Part shown: piece after piece, positions 1 to 9,693 of the stretch
Layout: each line of letters opens with the position of its first letter
Position numbering within the stretch: the stretch's first letter is position 1
NCBI GenBank assembly: GCA_009767595.1
Contig: VSDK01027962.1
Location: 7,760-71,759, forward strand
Reading direction: 5' to 3'
Length of the DNA stretch: 64,000 nt
DNA from: Symbiodinium kawagutii
Taxonomy: Eukaryota > Sar > Dinophyceae > Suessiales > Symbiodiniaceae
Translations under genes and position numbers: made by a program
The notes under the pieces: generated by a model
What the model was told of the DNA's origin: nothing
The model's database searches: none
Seen by the model: the letters and a program-made list of their open reading frames with translations, nothing else

Positions 1-394
1 GGATTGCGCTTGCGCCAAGTCCTGGCTGCTGTTTTCTCATCCTGGTCTGCGGACCATTGGGGGATGTGTTCAGTAAGTGTGCGCACCGGTCGCTGCGTGA
101 TATGAATGTGGTCAGCATGTTCAGGGGTCAAGCGCCAAGAATCATAAAAATGAATGTAGTGAAGCGACCACCACTCAGCACTCGGATGCGTGTTGGTATT
201 ATCCAGCCAAATATCATACTTCTGGTTCCACAACCACCACTTCTTAGGCGACTCCGGGACCACAATCCAATGTGGCTTGCGTGTGTTGTCGGTGCTGTAG
301 GCCCATACTAATGGGGAGCCAAGGCCGCCCGGACAAAAACCCTTCTGTCGTGGCCATCGAAATGAGGATCTAGCGACATTCCTTGCCAAGGCAA
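1..394 (-). CDS. Tryptophan-rich ORF, copy 1 (partial, runs off left edge)
   Basis: On the minus strand this stretch is open from about 394 to the window edge. It encodes a protein rich in W, P and H, with the short motifs PHWIVVPESPKKWWLWNQ and YDIWLDNTNTHPSAEWWSL. The family is not recognised. A second copy of the same segment lies directly upstream on the same strand at 489-722, about 95% identical by eye, and keeps the same reading frame. After the duplicated part this copy continues with new sequence (HIHITQRPVRTLTEHIPQW). Upstream on the minus strand of the second copy, around 735-800, a coding-looking stretch (RAVLRWDHTLKGEDIR) is followed by GTAAGA, so an intron-containing gene with a duplicated exon is possible. 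A mobile-element protein is equally possible given the neighbourhood. Confidence 0.4.
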
Positions 395-722
395 GCATAA
401 GATGGAGGCGATCTGTGCGGGTAATGACCTGGCCCCGATGCTTCACCTTATAATTGACTGCCAAAGCAAGGGGGAAAGGGGATCCTTTGAAGCGACCACC
501 ACTCAGCACTCGGATGCGTGTTGGTATTATCCAGCCAAATATCATACTTCTGGTTCCACAACCACCACTTCTTAGGCGACTCCGGGACCACAATCCAATG
601 TGGCTTGCGTGTGTTGTCCGTGCTGTAGGCCCATACTAACGGGGAGTCAAGGCCACCCGGATAGACCTCCTTCTGTCGTGGCCATCGAAATGAGGACCTA
701 GCGACATTCCTCGCCAAGGCAA
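161..722. repeat. Direct repeat of about 234 bp, offset 328 bp
   Basis: Positions 161-394 and 489-722 are the same sequence with a handful of substitutions, for example TAATGGGGAGCC against TAACGGGGAGTC and GGACAAAAACC against GGATAGACCTC. The 94 bp between them are unique. The repeat coincides with the tryptophan-rich coding segment on the minus strand. Confidence 0.85.
448..717 (-). CDS. Tryptophan-rich ORF, copy 2
   Basis: This 89-codon open frame on the minus strand encodes the same tryptophan-rich segment as the ORF at the left edge, with very few amino-acid changes. Differences cluster where one copy reads KEVYPGGLDSP and the other KGFCPGGLGSP. Most nucleotide differences are silent or conservative, which suggests the duplicate was under coding constraint or is recent. 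Past the shared segment the frame continues only as QRIPFPPCFGSQL and then stops. The function is unknown. The sequence fits either a duplicated exon, with AG acceptors at the head of both copies (near 394 and 722 on the minus strand), or a tandem copy in a mobile element. Confidence 0.35.
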   Translation of the reverse strand: MARNVARSSFRWPRQKEVYPGGLDSPLVWAYSTDNTRKPHWIVVPESPKKWWLWNQKYDIWLDNTNTHPSAEWWSLQRIPFPPCFGSQL

Positions 723-1626
723 GTACTTCTTACCTTATATCCTCCCCTTTAAGGGTGTGGTCCCAACGCAGCACAGCCCGACCCTTGGAATAGGGCCTTA
801 CTGTGGCCTGACTGTACATTGAGCCGAGGTACTTCTGCCAGAACCTCGACCGACGGCGACTCAGTCGATAGCGATCCCACCCCTCTATGACCCCGACGCC
901 CGAAAGTGTGAGAAGAGGAGGTCTAGGTTACCCGAGACACCGTGCTTTCATCACGGAACCGACGGTCTGATCCGCAGAGAATTTAGCTATCCTCTACGAA
1001 CTTTGACCGTTAGCCGGGACAGATCCAAAGGACAAAGAGAACAGATCCATACACCGAGTGACGTGGAAACCGAACCCATTCATTTCCACCAAGAGCAACC
1101 AGCTTGCACCGGTTGCAGCAGGAGGACGTTTTTGGATCGAGTTTTATTGGCATTCTTTTGCCCTTTTACCCATTTATCGGAACAGAGATCATATTGCGAT
1201 GTTCTATCAAGCGCTCAATGTGAATGGTACTCTCTGCAGACGCTACGGAATGAACTCCACTTTCGAAGCAAGGTGACATTTCTTTTCTGCAGTGATCCCT
1301 TACAGGTGACTCGGGTACTTCACTCTCTTTCACCGCTTTGGATCGATCGTATCGTACTGACTTCTCACTGAGCCGCATCTTTTTGTAGAGTTTTGACGTC
1401 TCACCGCGGATGTGTTAATGCGCCCTCTTAGATTGGGATCTTTGAGTTTTCTGTAGTTTTGACTTGTGACCGCTGCCACAGTGCACAAGCGGCGCCCTAG
1501 AGGAAAAAAAAGGTTGCAGCAGGAGGACGTGGAGACGGAAACCATTCATTTCACCCAAGATGTTCACTATTCCACAAAGTCCAAGGGACAGTACCCGACC
1601 CCCCTTAGCATGAACAACAGTGGAAC
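723..1626. other. No confident gene; short direct repeat
   Basis: The stretch 723-1,000 is GC-richer and may hold the upstream exon of the tryptophan-rich ORF on the minus strand. A short motif recurs directly: ACGTGGAAACCGAACCCATT near 1,060 and a diverged ACGTGGAGACGGAAACCATT near 1,527. GGTTGCAGCAGGAGGACGT occurs at both about 1,112 and 1,513. Open frames here are short and overlap on both strands, so none is called. Confidence 0.4.
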
Positions 1627-2940
1627 TCACCGCAATGAGAACTCAGTGTGTCCACACGCAGGGGTCAAGTGTGGCCTGGACTGGACAGGTTGTGCTTTGC
1701 AGTGGCAATGGTGCTTGTAGGTACCAAATCTGCGCCTCTGGTACAGGGCTTTCGAAGTGTGATTCCCTTTGGGAATGTATCCATCCTCGTGCCGGCACTT
1801 CACAGCTCGGTTCTGTGAAATGTCTAAAAAGGATTTCACTTCATCCACCGAAAAGTTGGCCAATGTCACATCGTCGAACAACACCGCCTCTCTACATAGA
1901 AATTGACAGTGCTTCACCGTGTCAAGCGAGTCCACGAAAAAGAAGTCCTCCATCGAAGCCAACAAAGAGCACGCAAATTCCGTTTTCCCCAAGCCTCCAG
2001 GCCCACTAACGATCAAAACCTGTTTCTTGGACAGCGATTCCTTCCACTACATCACCTTCTCTGGAATGCGGAATGCAGTTAACGGAAATCTTGCTTCGGA
2101 CCTTCGATTCATCTGAAAGACTTCTGGTCTCAGAAGAGCACTTTGTCCACGCAAAGCCTTCTGCAGCATCTTTGAAATACAGACGGTGCCACTCTAATTC
2201 AAAAGGGTAAAGTCCCCATCTGCGTCCATCTGCATGACCAAACTCCACTATTATTCGTTGCGAATGCCATGGACACTGATGACTTGACAAAATTCCGAGA
2301 AATCTGTCATTCTCCTTTTTTTCTTGTTCTCTTTCCAATTTCCGTCAGATACTTGTGCCACACATTCACTAGGCCTTTTCAACCCGGATCCTTTGGATGA
2401 CATCTGTTTCTGCAGAGATTGAAGTTTAGTCTCTTTGGTGATAACATTTCCAGCACTGTCATGCTTCGGCCAAAAATAAGGCTCCGGGTCAAAATTGAAT
2501 CGAAGCTTGACTGCGGATGGTTCCAAAAGACATCTAACACATCCTGGCCATCCACGTCGTGGGTGACTGAAACGGCCGTGCATTCCCCACCTCTCCTTGA
2601 GGCGAATCCCTATCTGGAGATGCGCAAAGTTCGCGCTCATCTTGAAAATCACGTGAAAGCGACTTTCTGGTCCAGAGTTGTCCGACTTCCTCTTTTTGTG
2701 GGATTCCTTTGCCGCAATCATCTCACTCACTTGTCCATGGCCAAAGATGCTGTCCCAAACTTCTTTGAACTTCACCGAGATTTTCTCCCTGCTGAAGTTA
2801 TCCGGAATGGTTACTCCTTTTCGGATACGGTCTTCTTTACTCTTGGCATACTCACGTGGATGGAAATGTCCACATCAAAACCTGGTATCTCCTTGAAGTC
2901 TGCACTTCGATTTCGTTGCCTTCCTCATCTTCGCTAGACT
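1627..2940 (-). pseudogene. Rep-like replication initiator (HUH-type nuclease plus P-loop helicase), frameshifted
   Basis: Read 2,940 to 1,627 on the minus strand, three overlapping frames form one protein-like series. The first part holds an acidic lead (SSEDEEGNEIEVQ) and VLMWTFPST, a candidate nuclease motif I. Next, HLQIGIRLKERWGMHGRFSH resembles a nuclease motif II region. The frame then carries PEPYFWPKHDSAGN. The last frame begins with a clear Walker A loop, VSGPGGLGKTEFACSLL, and a Walker B-like EAVLFDDVTL, then a downstream segment ending GYIPKGNHTSK. That order (nuclease, then superfamily 3-type helicase) is the layout of Rep proteins of small circular-DNA replicons and related transposons. 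The frame changes near 2,870 and again near 2,025, just before Walker A, so the copy is broken unless an intron lies there. The helicase part is firm as a P-loop NTPase; the Rep assignment is inferred. Confidence 0.45.
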
Positions 2941-3519
2941 CTCCCAGGCAAAGGACACGGTCAATTGGAGGACGTTCTTCTTCATGTTGAGATGCCGAGG
3001 ATGACGAGGACGACAATCAAGATGAAGAACTTCTGCGCCGTGGCATGATTCTTGCTGCTCTTCACTTGTGTTGTACACAATTTCCGCGTGCCTCGCATGA
3101 ATGACCATTGAAGCTGCAAAATGCTGCGAGAATGAAAACAAACTCAAAGAGCTTCCCATGTCTTCTGCATCGCATTGATGAAGCAAAGAAACTCTCAATT
3201 ACAGAAGTAATCAGACATTTGAATGCTTTCAACCGACAAGTGACCAAACAGGGAATGCCATACCAGCTCAATGCAGCAGCGGGTCTTGTTTCCAAGACAG
3301 TGCATTCGTGCTGATATTGACTAGACTGCGCATCACGCGGTTGTCGATGTTCAACAAAATCAAAGGAGTAAATTAAGGTTCAATCTGACTTTGTCAGGTG
3401 TGTGCGATGGAGCTTCAATTACGAGGTGCTCTTGCATTTGCAGAAATCTCTCTTAGATACATTTTCCGATCTCAGTACACGACCGATCACGGCAGTTGTT
3501 GCTCCCAAAAGCATGATGT
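2941..3519. other. Spacer between Rep-like remnant and coiled-coil ORF
   Basis: The reading upstream of the Rep-like remnant on the minus strand stays protein-like for a short way (NMKKNVLQLTVSFAWES near 2,940-3,000) and is then lost. A 68-codon frame on the plus strand at 3,108-3,314 has no recognisable motif. Confidence 0.3.
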
Positions 3520-3873
3520 TCAAGTAGAAGTGCGTCCCTCAGCATTGCCTGCGCCCACGTTTGGTTCATTTTCAGCTTGATCATCTCCTTCATTAGTGGT
3601 TGCCTCCGTCGTGGTGCGGTTGCCTTGTGCAGTGGGATCGGTTGATGTGTTTTGACGCTGTCTCAGCAACCACAGCAAATCCTCATCAATCAGATTGTGA
3701 GCCGTTTTGAGCAGCCGTCGCCTCTTCTGCTCCTGCAATTTTACCGTCTTGTTCATCTCTTTCAACTGCTGTTTCAATTCTTGCTTGCGTGCCTTCAAGT
3801 TGTCGATGTCCTCTACGGGGATGACGGGCTTGCGACGAGGCCTTGCCTTTGCTGCCGCAGATCTGGATGCCAT
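3520..3873 (-). CDS. Basic coiled-coil protein, 117 aa, possible element ORF
   Basis: This minus-strand ORF starts MASRSAAAKARPRRKPV. It has a basic, alanine-rich start (residues 1-17), then a helical heptad-like region (residues about 22-60) with many K, Q, L and E residues such as LKARKQELKQQLKEMNKTVK. A short hydrophobic stretch DEDLLWLLRQRQ follows near residue 65, and the tail from residue 75 is polar, T/N/E-rich and disordered-looking. It has one clean start and stop and no overlapping better frame. It lies directly upstream, on the same strand, of the broken Rep-like gene, so the two may be the two ORFs of one element. No enzymatic motif is visible. It could be a DNA-binding or structural partner protein, but nothing in the sequence proves that. 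Confidence 0.5.
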   Translation of the reverse strand: MASRSAAAKARPRRKPVIPVEDIDNLKARKQELKQQLKEMNKTVKLQEQKRRRLLKTAHNLIDEDLLWLLRQRQNTSTDPTAQGNRTTTEATTNEGDDQAENEPNVGAGNAEGRTST

Positions 3874-3944
3874 TGCGAGCAGACGTAGGGCTGCAAAGGT
3901 ACTTATTCAACCGAAGTCACCCTGTTGTATGTTGTTGTTTACGT

Positions 3945-4074
3945 GCAGAATGACCACTGATGATTGGGTTTTTTTTGGGGTTGGCTTGGTTGCGGTTCTT
4001 TGTTTGTTTGTTTGGTTCTGGTGCTGGTTTTGGTTTGGCTGGTTGGTGGTGGGTTTCCCCAATGGTCATTTTGC
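3945..4074. repeat. Inverted-repeat element, family C, copy 1
   Basis: The ends are GCAGAATGACCA (3,945-3,956) and TGGTCATTTTGC (4,063-4,074), inverted repeats matching at 11 of 12 positions. The inside is almost pure G/T on this strand (GGTTTGGTTTG-like). Downstream to 4,165 lies a flank shared with copy 2, including GACCTGCATTCTGTGTGC. Confidence 0.6.
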
Positions 4075-4890
4075 ATCAATTGAAGATCTTGCGATCTTTG
4101 ACTTAGGCTTCCTGGACAACTAGTGACCTGCATTCTGTGTGCAATAGGCAGTACCTGGAAAAAAAAATCTTTGCGGTTGCTTGGTTTGCAGTCCGCCCTT
4201 TTTTTTTTGTGGGTGTGTTTGTTTCACATGGTTTGGTCAATGGCATTTCTTTTTTCTTCGCAGTTGTACTTGTGACCGAGGCGCCGCGCTTCAACGGTGC
4301 AAAAATACTGTTCTACATCCAAAATCCTGAAACACATCTGTCTGATTTGAGGGATGATAATGCTTGTCCGGTGGAAGGAGGCATTTCAATTGTATGAAAA
4401 GATAGTTTCGCGTTCGTTGGCTTTGTGTGAAAGCCATCCAGTGTGTTGCTGCAGCTGCCAGCCCAGCAGCAATGCAAAAGCAGAAGATGAGGAGCAGGCG
4501 TAGCACGTCAGTCAGGAAAATTGGTGGGGTGAGCAGCACTCAAACCACATAGGAGAGACTCCATGACAGTCCAAATTCGTGGTTCCATCGGACAAACAGC
4601 AATCTGCGTTTTGTGCACAAAAGCCACTATCTGGGAAAAAATAAGGAAAAGACATTGTGGTTCTCTTCGCGCAGACGACACTCTACTTGCTTTTTGCACG
4701 TTATTCGGTCATGCCTTCATTTTGGCAAAAGCGAGGGTCAGTCCGTTTTTTGCGCTCTGGATGTATCTGTAGGTCTCTGCCCAACAGCTTCTTCATTGTC
4801 CAAGATCAGGATCGGAACGTTTATCGTCCAGGATCGTAGAGAGATCTCAGTAAAGCAGATCGAACGCAAATTGTGCATCAGGATGATGAC

Positions 4891-4956
4891 GCCTAAGATG
4901 CTGATGCTCTGGTACTTCTTCTCGCCTAAGATGCTGATGCTCTGGTACTTCTTATC
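4891..4956. repeat. Tandem repeat, 33 bp x 2
   Basis: Two adjacent 33-bp units begin GCCTAAGATGCTGATGCTCT at 4,891 and 4,924. They are almost identical. Confidence 0.85.
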
Positions 4957-5184
4957 TGTGAGTGCGGAGTTTTTTTTCGTTTGGGTACAAGTGGGTGATG
5001 GATTGTGGTGTGGTTCTTGGTCAATCATTGATTCCGCTGCAATCTACTCCGACGTATACTTGACCTGAGTTTTGTGCTTTTGAGCCGCCACGGGAAAAAA
5101 GTTGGTCGAGTTTTATTTCTTGGCATCTTGCTGTTTTTAACCTCTGGAGTTTGCTGCGCGTGGCGCCACATTGGCGCAACAGCA

Positions 5185-6480
5185 AGCAAAAAAAGGAGGA
5201 GATGAGGCAGATGACATGGATCAGGAAGATGAGGAGGATGAAGAAGTGGAGACAAGTAAGGAAGACAAGGAAGATGACGAAGATGAAACAGATGAGAAAA
5301 GTGAGGAAGATGTGGGAGATGAGGAGGATGACAAAGATGACCGGTATAAAGAAAACGTTGAAGATAAGGAAGATGAAGCAGATGAGGAAGATGAAGAGGA
5401 TGAAGCAGAGGAGGAAGATGAGAAAGATGGGCGAGATGAGGAAGATGGGGAAGGTGAAGAAGATCAGGAAGATCAGGAGGATGAGATCAATGTGGAAGAT
5501 GTTGGAGACCAAGATGATGATGCCTGGTTGAATGACTTCTGAGATGCGTGAGTGCGGAGTTTCACACGTTTCACCTAGAGCAAAGTTAGGTAGTTGTGCT
5601 GGTAAGATGACCTTGTCTGGGTTGGTTGGTGGTGTTTTTCTTTGTTTGCTTGGTTTGGCTGGGCTTGCTGGTTGTGTTTGGTTTGCTGTTTGCTTGGTTG
5701 GCTTGGTTTTTCTTTTAACGGTCATCTTACCTTTTAATTTGTGATCTTCTGATCTCCATTGCAGTCTTGCTGGACAAATAGTGACCTGCATTCTGTGTGC
5801 AATAGGCACTACCCGGAAAAAAGTGGAAGATGTTGGAGGATGAGGAAAATGAGGACGATGAGGAAGGTGAAGAAGGTGAGGAAGATGAGGAAGATGAGGG
5901 AGACGAGGAAGATGACGATGAGGAAGATGCGGAAGACCAGGAAGACTAGGAAAACCGGGAAAGTCAGGAAGATGGGGAAGACGAGGAAGAGGAGGGAGAG
6001 GAGGGAAGAGGCGGAAGAGGAGGGAGGAGAGGAACGCAGATCAGGAAGAGGAGGAACAGGAGGAAGACGAGGCAGAGCGGGGAGAGGAGGGAGAGGAGGC
6101 AGAGGTGGGAGTGGAGGGAGTGGAGGGAGTGGAGGGAGGCAGAAGGGAGAGGAGGAAGAGGTGGAAGAGGACGAAGAGGAGGAAGAGGAGGAAGAGGATG
6201 AAGAGGAGGAAGGCGATGAAGAGGAGGAAGAGGAGGAAGAGGACGAAGAGGAGGAAGAGGAGGAAGAGGTGGAGGAGGAAGAGGAGGAAGAGGAGGAAGA
6301 GGAGGAAGAGGAGGAAGAGGAGGAAGAGGAGGAAGAGGAGGAGGAGGAAGAGGACCCTCCGGAACCCCATCAGCTATCTGCACAAGAACCCTAGGAACCC
6401 CACCAACAATTTCCGGAAACCCGCTGCTGGAACCTTAGGAAGAGGAGGAAGAGGAGGAAGAGGAGGAAGAGGACGAAAAA
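5185..6480 (+). repeat. Long one-strand purine tract (GAAGATGAG / GAGGAA units)
   Basis: Most of these 1.3 kb is purine on the plus strand. The first part (5,190-5,540) is built from GARGAYGARGAT-like units and the second (5,820-6,350) from GAGGAA units, with a third short block at 6,438-6,475. Between them lies family C copy 2. The plus strand has an open frame at 5,171-5,542 that would encode a D/E-rich 123-residue chain. Other frames give K/R/M-rich and, on the minus strand, F/L/I-rich chains. All are consequences of the base composition, so I treat the tract as repeat DNA rather than a gene. Confidence 0.75.
5601..5731. repeat. Inverted-repeat element, family C, copy 2
   Basis: The ends GGTAAGATGACC (5,601-5,612) and GGTCATCTTACC (5,720-5,731) are a perfect 12-bp inverted repeat. 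The inside is G/T-rich (GGTTTGGTTGG-like), as in copy 1. The right flank again runs into GACCTGCATTCTGTGTGC at 5,786. Confidence 0.65.
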
Positions 6481-7079
6481 TTGGAAAAGTGGAAATATTG
6501 AAAACGATGTTGGACGTTGGACACCCACAAAGTCGTAGTTTCCACTGGCAAAGAACTGTGTTGACAAACCAGCTCGAAAGTACCTCGAACAATCGCAATT
6601 TTTTTTGCTTGGTCCAAACAAAAAAAAATGGTTTGCCAGCTGTGAGAGTACTAAGCCGGTCCAATCCGGCTGGTAATCTTTCCGGAAACCTCCGAGTTCC
6701 GTGTTGGCAACAACGAAACGAAAAAACAAAAATCATGGACGTATGGATCCCTGCGGCCCAAAACGCAGGGGATGACAGAATGCATAAAGATTGACCCCAA
6801 ACAAAAAAAAAACGTGCTGCGGGTGAAGGGTGGGAGCTATGAGCCGTTCTGACCAAAACAATAAAAGGAAAATCATATTGTTACTAGCATAATGACTTTT
6901 TTCAACAAGCCAGAACAGATGAATGATGAAATGGGCACAATGCATTTTCTTTAGTTTCGACACTTGAACTCTGAATTGTTATTTTGGCAATTTGCAATGC
7001 GGCTCAGAAGTCAACTGGCTACAGAGCATGGAAGCAGAGTGAACATTCGGGCATCAGGGGATGCGAATCCATGTTTTGA
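6481..7079. other. No gene recognised
   Basis: The sequence is ordinary composition with several A and T homopolymers. Short frames exist on both strands without motifs. Confidence 0.4.
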
Positions 7080-7530
7080 TATTTTGTTCGTTTTCTTTTT
7101 CCTCCCTACATTTCCCGCCTTTTTACTTTTGTCAAGTCTCTTGACATTGTCAAGTATCTTGACAACCTCATTCTTCGATGGGTTTCACTCATCTTCGGTC
7201 GAGTGGCCTTCACCATTGATTGTTTTTGGGAGTTAATGGGACAAATCAAGTGACCTTTATCAACAATTTATGTCATCGAATGGATATCATATCAATTTTT
7301 TCGCACCAGCATTTTCGGTCGCGGGACCCCCTTTTTCTTGGTGATTTTGTTGCATCAATGAGTTTCATTTATGGTCGAGTGACCTCTTTTCTTGACATAG
7401 TTCGTCACCGTCTCAGTGGTTGGTAAGTAAACCATCCCAGTTCGAATGACCTCCTTTTATTGATACTTTTCTATCTATGAATGGGTTTCATTTTAAATCA
7501 AATGGTCTAACTACCTGTCATTCTTTGTCA
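7080..7530. repeat. Degenerate tandem array around a GTCGAGTGACCT core
   Basis: A core like TTCGGTCGAGTGGCCTT recurs at irregular spacing: GGTCGAGTGGCCTT (near 7,198), AATCAAGTGACCTT (7,245), CGGTCGCGGGACCC (7,317), GGTCGAGTGACCTC (7,374), GTTCGAATGACCTCC (7,440). At the left end TCAAG/CTTGA alternates (GTCAAGTCTCTTGACATTGTCAAG), which can fold on itself. Confidence 0.4.
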
Positions 7531-7592
7531 CCCTTAGCCGCTGTGACAGCGTGGCCGAAGAACCTGCATTCTGTTCCTGTGAGGTTGTCCCG

Positions 7593-8848
7593 TCATCCTG
7601 GGTTGTTGCCTTTCCACGCCATTGACATCCATTGAACAACGTCAGAAACCACCGACTTTAGAAGTCCATATGGATGTTCCGTAGCAGGCCAGAATACATC
7701 CATGCCAGCCATGCAGTTTTTCAATTGATGCGACAATCCACCCGGTTGGAATTTTGTTTTTTGTGCCTGCAATTGACTTTGCATATAGCTGATTGTGTTC
7801 CACGGCGTTTCTTTGGCCAACCTCATCCATTATTCAAATCGGGACATGTGCCTTTTGGGTGTGACCAGCTTATGTCATTTACTTCGTTGCGTCAGCGGCG
7901 ACAGTGCCAATTCAAACAAGATTGCAAGGGAAATGACAGGCTCAAGGTTGAGGATTTGCGCCAGCACGATGTCCATGTGTTTGTTTGCTAGATCCCAGCA
8001 TGTGTGTCTGTTCAGAGCTTGTGGTACGGGAATATAGGTGAATTTTATCCATCCAACCGAAGTACATTTGTCGATGTCAGCATCACTTCTTGGCAATTTG
8101 CAAAATATTTTTGCGCTCTGCCTTTGAACCTTACAACTTCCCCCCCGAACACATTATCCAAGGAGGCATTCAGCCAGCGAAATTGCAGCCAAGAGTAGAG
8201 CATCACACGTTGTTCGATATTGTTATTCCATAAGGGTTTTGGTGTGGAAATGGTAAATTTGATTTGAGCCAAGTGGGTGTAGCATCCCTGTCATACCCTA
8301 CTTCGAGTATTTGTTTTTGGTCGGGCACAGCCGTTGCATCCTTTACCGGCGTTGCGTTTCGTTCGTGCCTTGGTGGAAGGCTTGCTGATGCGTCTTTTGT
8401 ATCACCATAGAGGTCTTGGGATGATTTTTTTTGGAGGGATTTGGTCGCTAACCTGCGCCGGCATGGGGCCTTGTTATGCAACCCTTTTACTTTTGCCAGT
8501 GGACTTGAACCACTAAGAAAATGGATCAAATTTTCCACCATGAAATGTTAGCATCCCCCTGGATTCCCCCCAGCATACTGCGCAGTTGACACTTGTGAAA
8601 TGTCGGTGGCATTGGGATTCTTGAGCGCGTACCGACAGTAGGACCACTTCCCAACCCCAAGCCGCGTGCTCCACTAGTTGGCCGCATGAAACGCACTTCA
8701 AGCTGTCAGGCTTTAACAAACAGCAACATTCCCGACATTCCCACCCCAGCTCAAACTCGTTTGCTTGGATCGGGTTCCCCCAAACAACATTGATCATATT
8801 CAGCGCTTCCAGCCCAGCGATGCTGGTTAATATTGACATCAAGGACAT
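7593..8848 (-). pseudogene. Broken zinc-finger ORF, probably of a retroelement
   Basis: On the minus strand a chain of overlapping open frames runs from 8,848 to 7,593. The first part carries a RanBP2-like zinc-ribbon pattern, WECRECCCLLKPDSLKCVSC (two CxxC-type pairs about 13 residues apart), near 8,690-8,750. The following frames (8,541-8,203, 8,272-8,045, 8,096-7,875, 7,826-7,593) overlap end to end, and the protein-like segments (LPFPHQNPYGI, VMLYSWLQFRWLN, HTCWDLANKHMDIVLAQ, PGGLSHQLKNCMAGMDVFW) alternate between them, as expected for one ORF with several frameshifts. Such zinc-knuckle ORFs often precede the reverse transcriptase of LINE elements, but no RT follows in this orientation nearby. 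The assignment to an element is inference. Confidence 0.35.
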
Positions 8849-9693
8849 GATGCGTGGATTGGATCAGGGGATGGTGTGGTATTTGTGTTGCGCAGGATCC
8901 ATGACCGCTTGTTCCCATTCAGTTGGCACCTTGCACCGGTGTTGCGTTTGATGACAAGCTACAAACTCGACAAATTTTGACGCCAACCTTCGTGGCGATG
9001 CCAACCTGGCTCTCATCCACCCTGCGTGGCCAGGTTTTGTGATTAGACCACCCAGTATTGTTGCGGAAACGCCTGCTGACCGATTGGTGACTTGTATGTT
9101 GAGTTAATTACTTTTTTTGGTGACGGAAGCAGAAGTACGCTAATATAGTATCGTCAAAGTGGGAAACAAAAATGGGAAAAACAGGTTCCCAAATTAAAGT
9201 CGTTGCCGTGAAGCTGCCACTCCCACATTTGAACCAGGACGTTGGTAGGCTCACAAAATCAGTGCAAAAACGCGGAAAAAAAACATTGATTAAAAAAAAA
9301 TGTTGGCCCGCTTACAATATGGGGGAATCAACGGGGACAAAAACAACCGCGTGCCTTTGTTTCCAAAAATGTTACAATGTTTGTGTGTGCGTATGCGTAT
9401 GGAAGAAGTTTTGGCTTCATTTTTTCTGTTGTTCCTTTTTTTTTAAACGATTTTTTGGTTCAAGTGGAACACTGCACGGTCAGCATGGTTGAACAATTTT
9501 TTTCCGCGCCGTCCGAGTCAGCCAGTGGCTACGGCGACGGTCTCCTCAAGAAACAGGGGCGAATGTAAAGCAAACAAAATCGCAATTTCTATGGTAATGC
9601 AAAAATCCACTGCAAAGGTGGATTTATTCTTCCCCGAAGGAAGACCATCACATCGCGTGGTGAGCAGGAGTTGACCATGTCGTTCGTTGAATT
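8849..9693. other. No gene recognised
   Basis: The region contains A-runs (9,260-9,300), a TGTG-rich spot near 9,380 and small unassigned frames. It may be the degraded upstream part of the plus-strand LINE. Confidence 0.35.

Larger units (their letters stand above)
3874..5184. other. G/T-rich repeats, no gene
   Basis: The stretch contains an inverted-repeat element, homopolymer runs and T/G-rich low-complexity DNA. The segment GACCTGCATTCTGTGTGC at about 4,124 recurs at about 5,786. Frames in this region are either repeats of the L/F/V type produced by T/G-rich DNA or too short to call. Confidence 0.5.

Noticed and set aside
5171..5542. Acidic 123-aa gene
   Set aside because: Has a start and stop but the sequence is a purine-unit repeat; kept as an observation, not called as a gene.
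5021..5809. 262-codon minus-strand frame rich in F, L and I
   Set aside because: It is the reverse of the purine tract; the hydrophobic composition follows from TTC/CTC repeats.
8258..8274. Spliced-leader-like TTGGCTCAA on the minus strand
   Set aside because: Only nine bases match and no gene follows; expected by chance.
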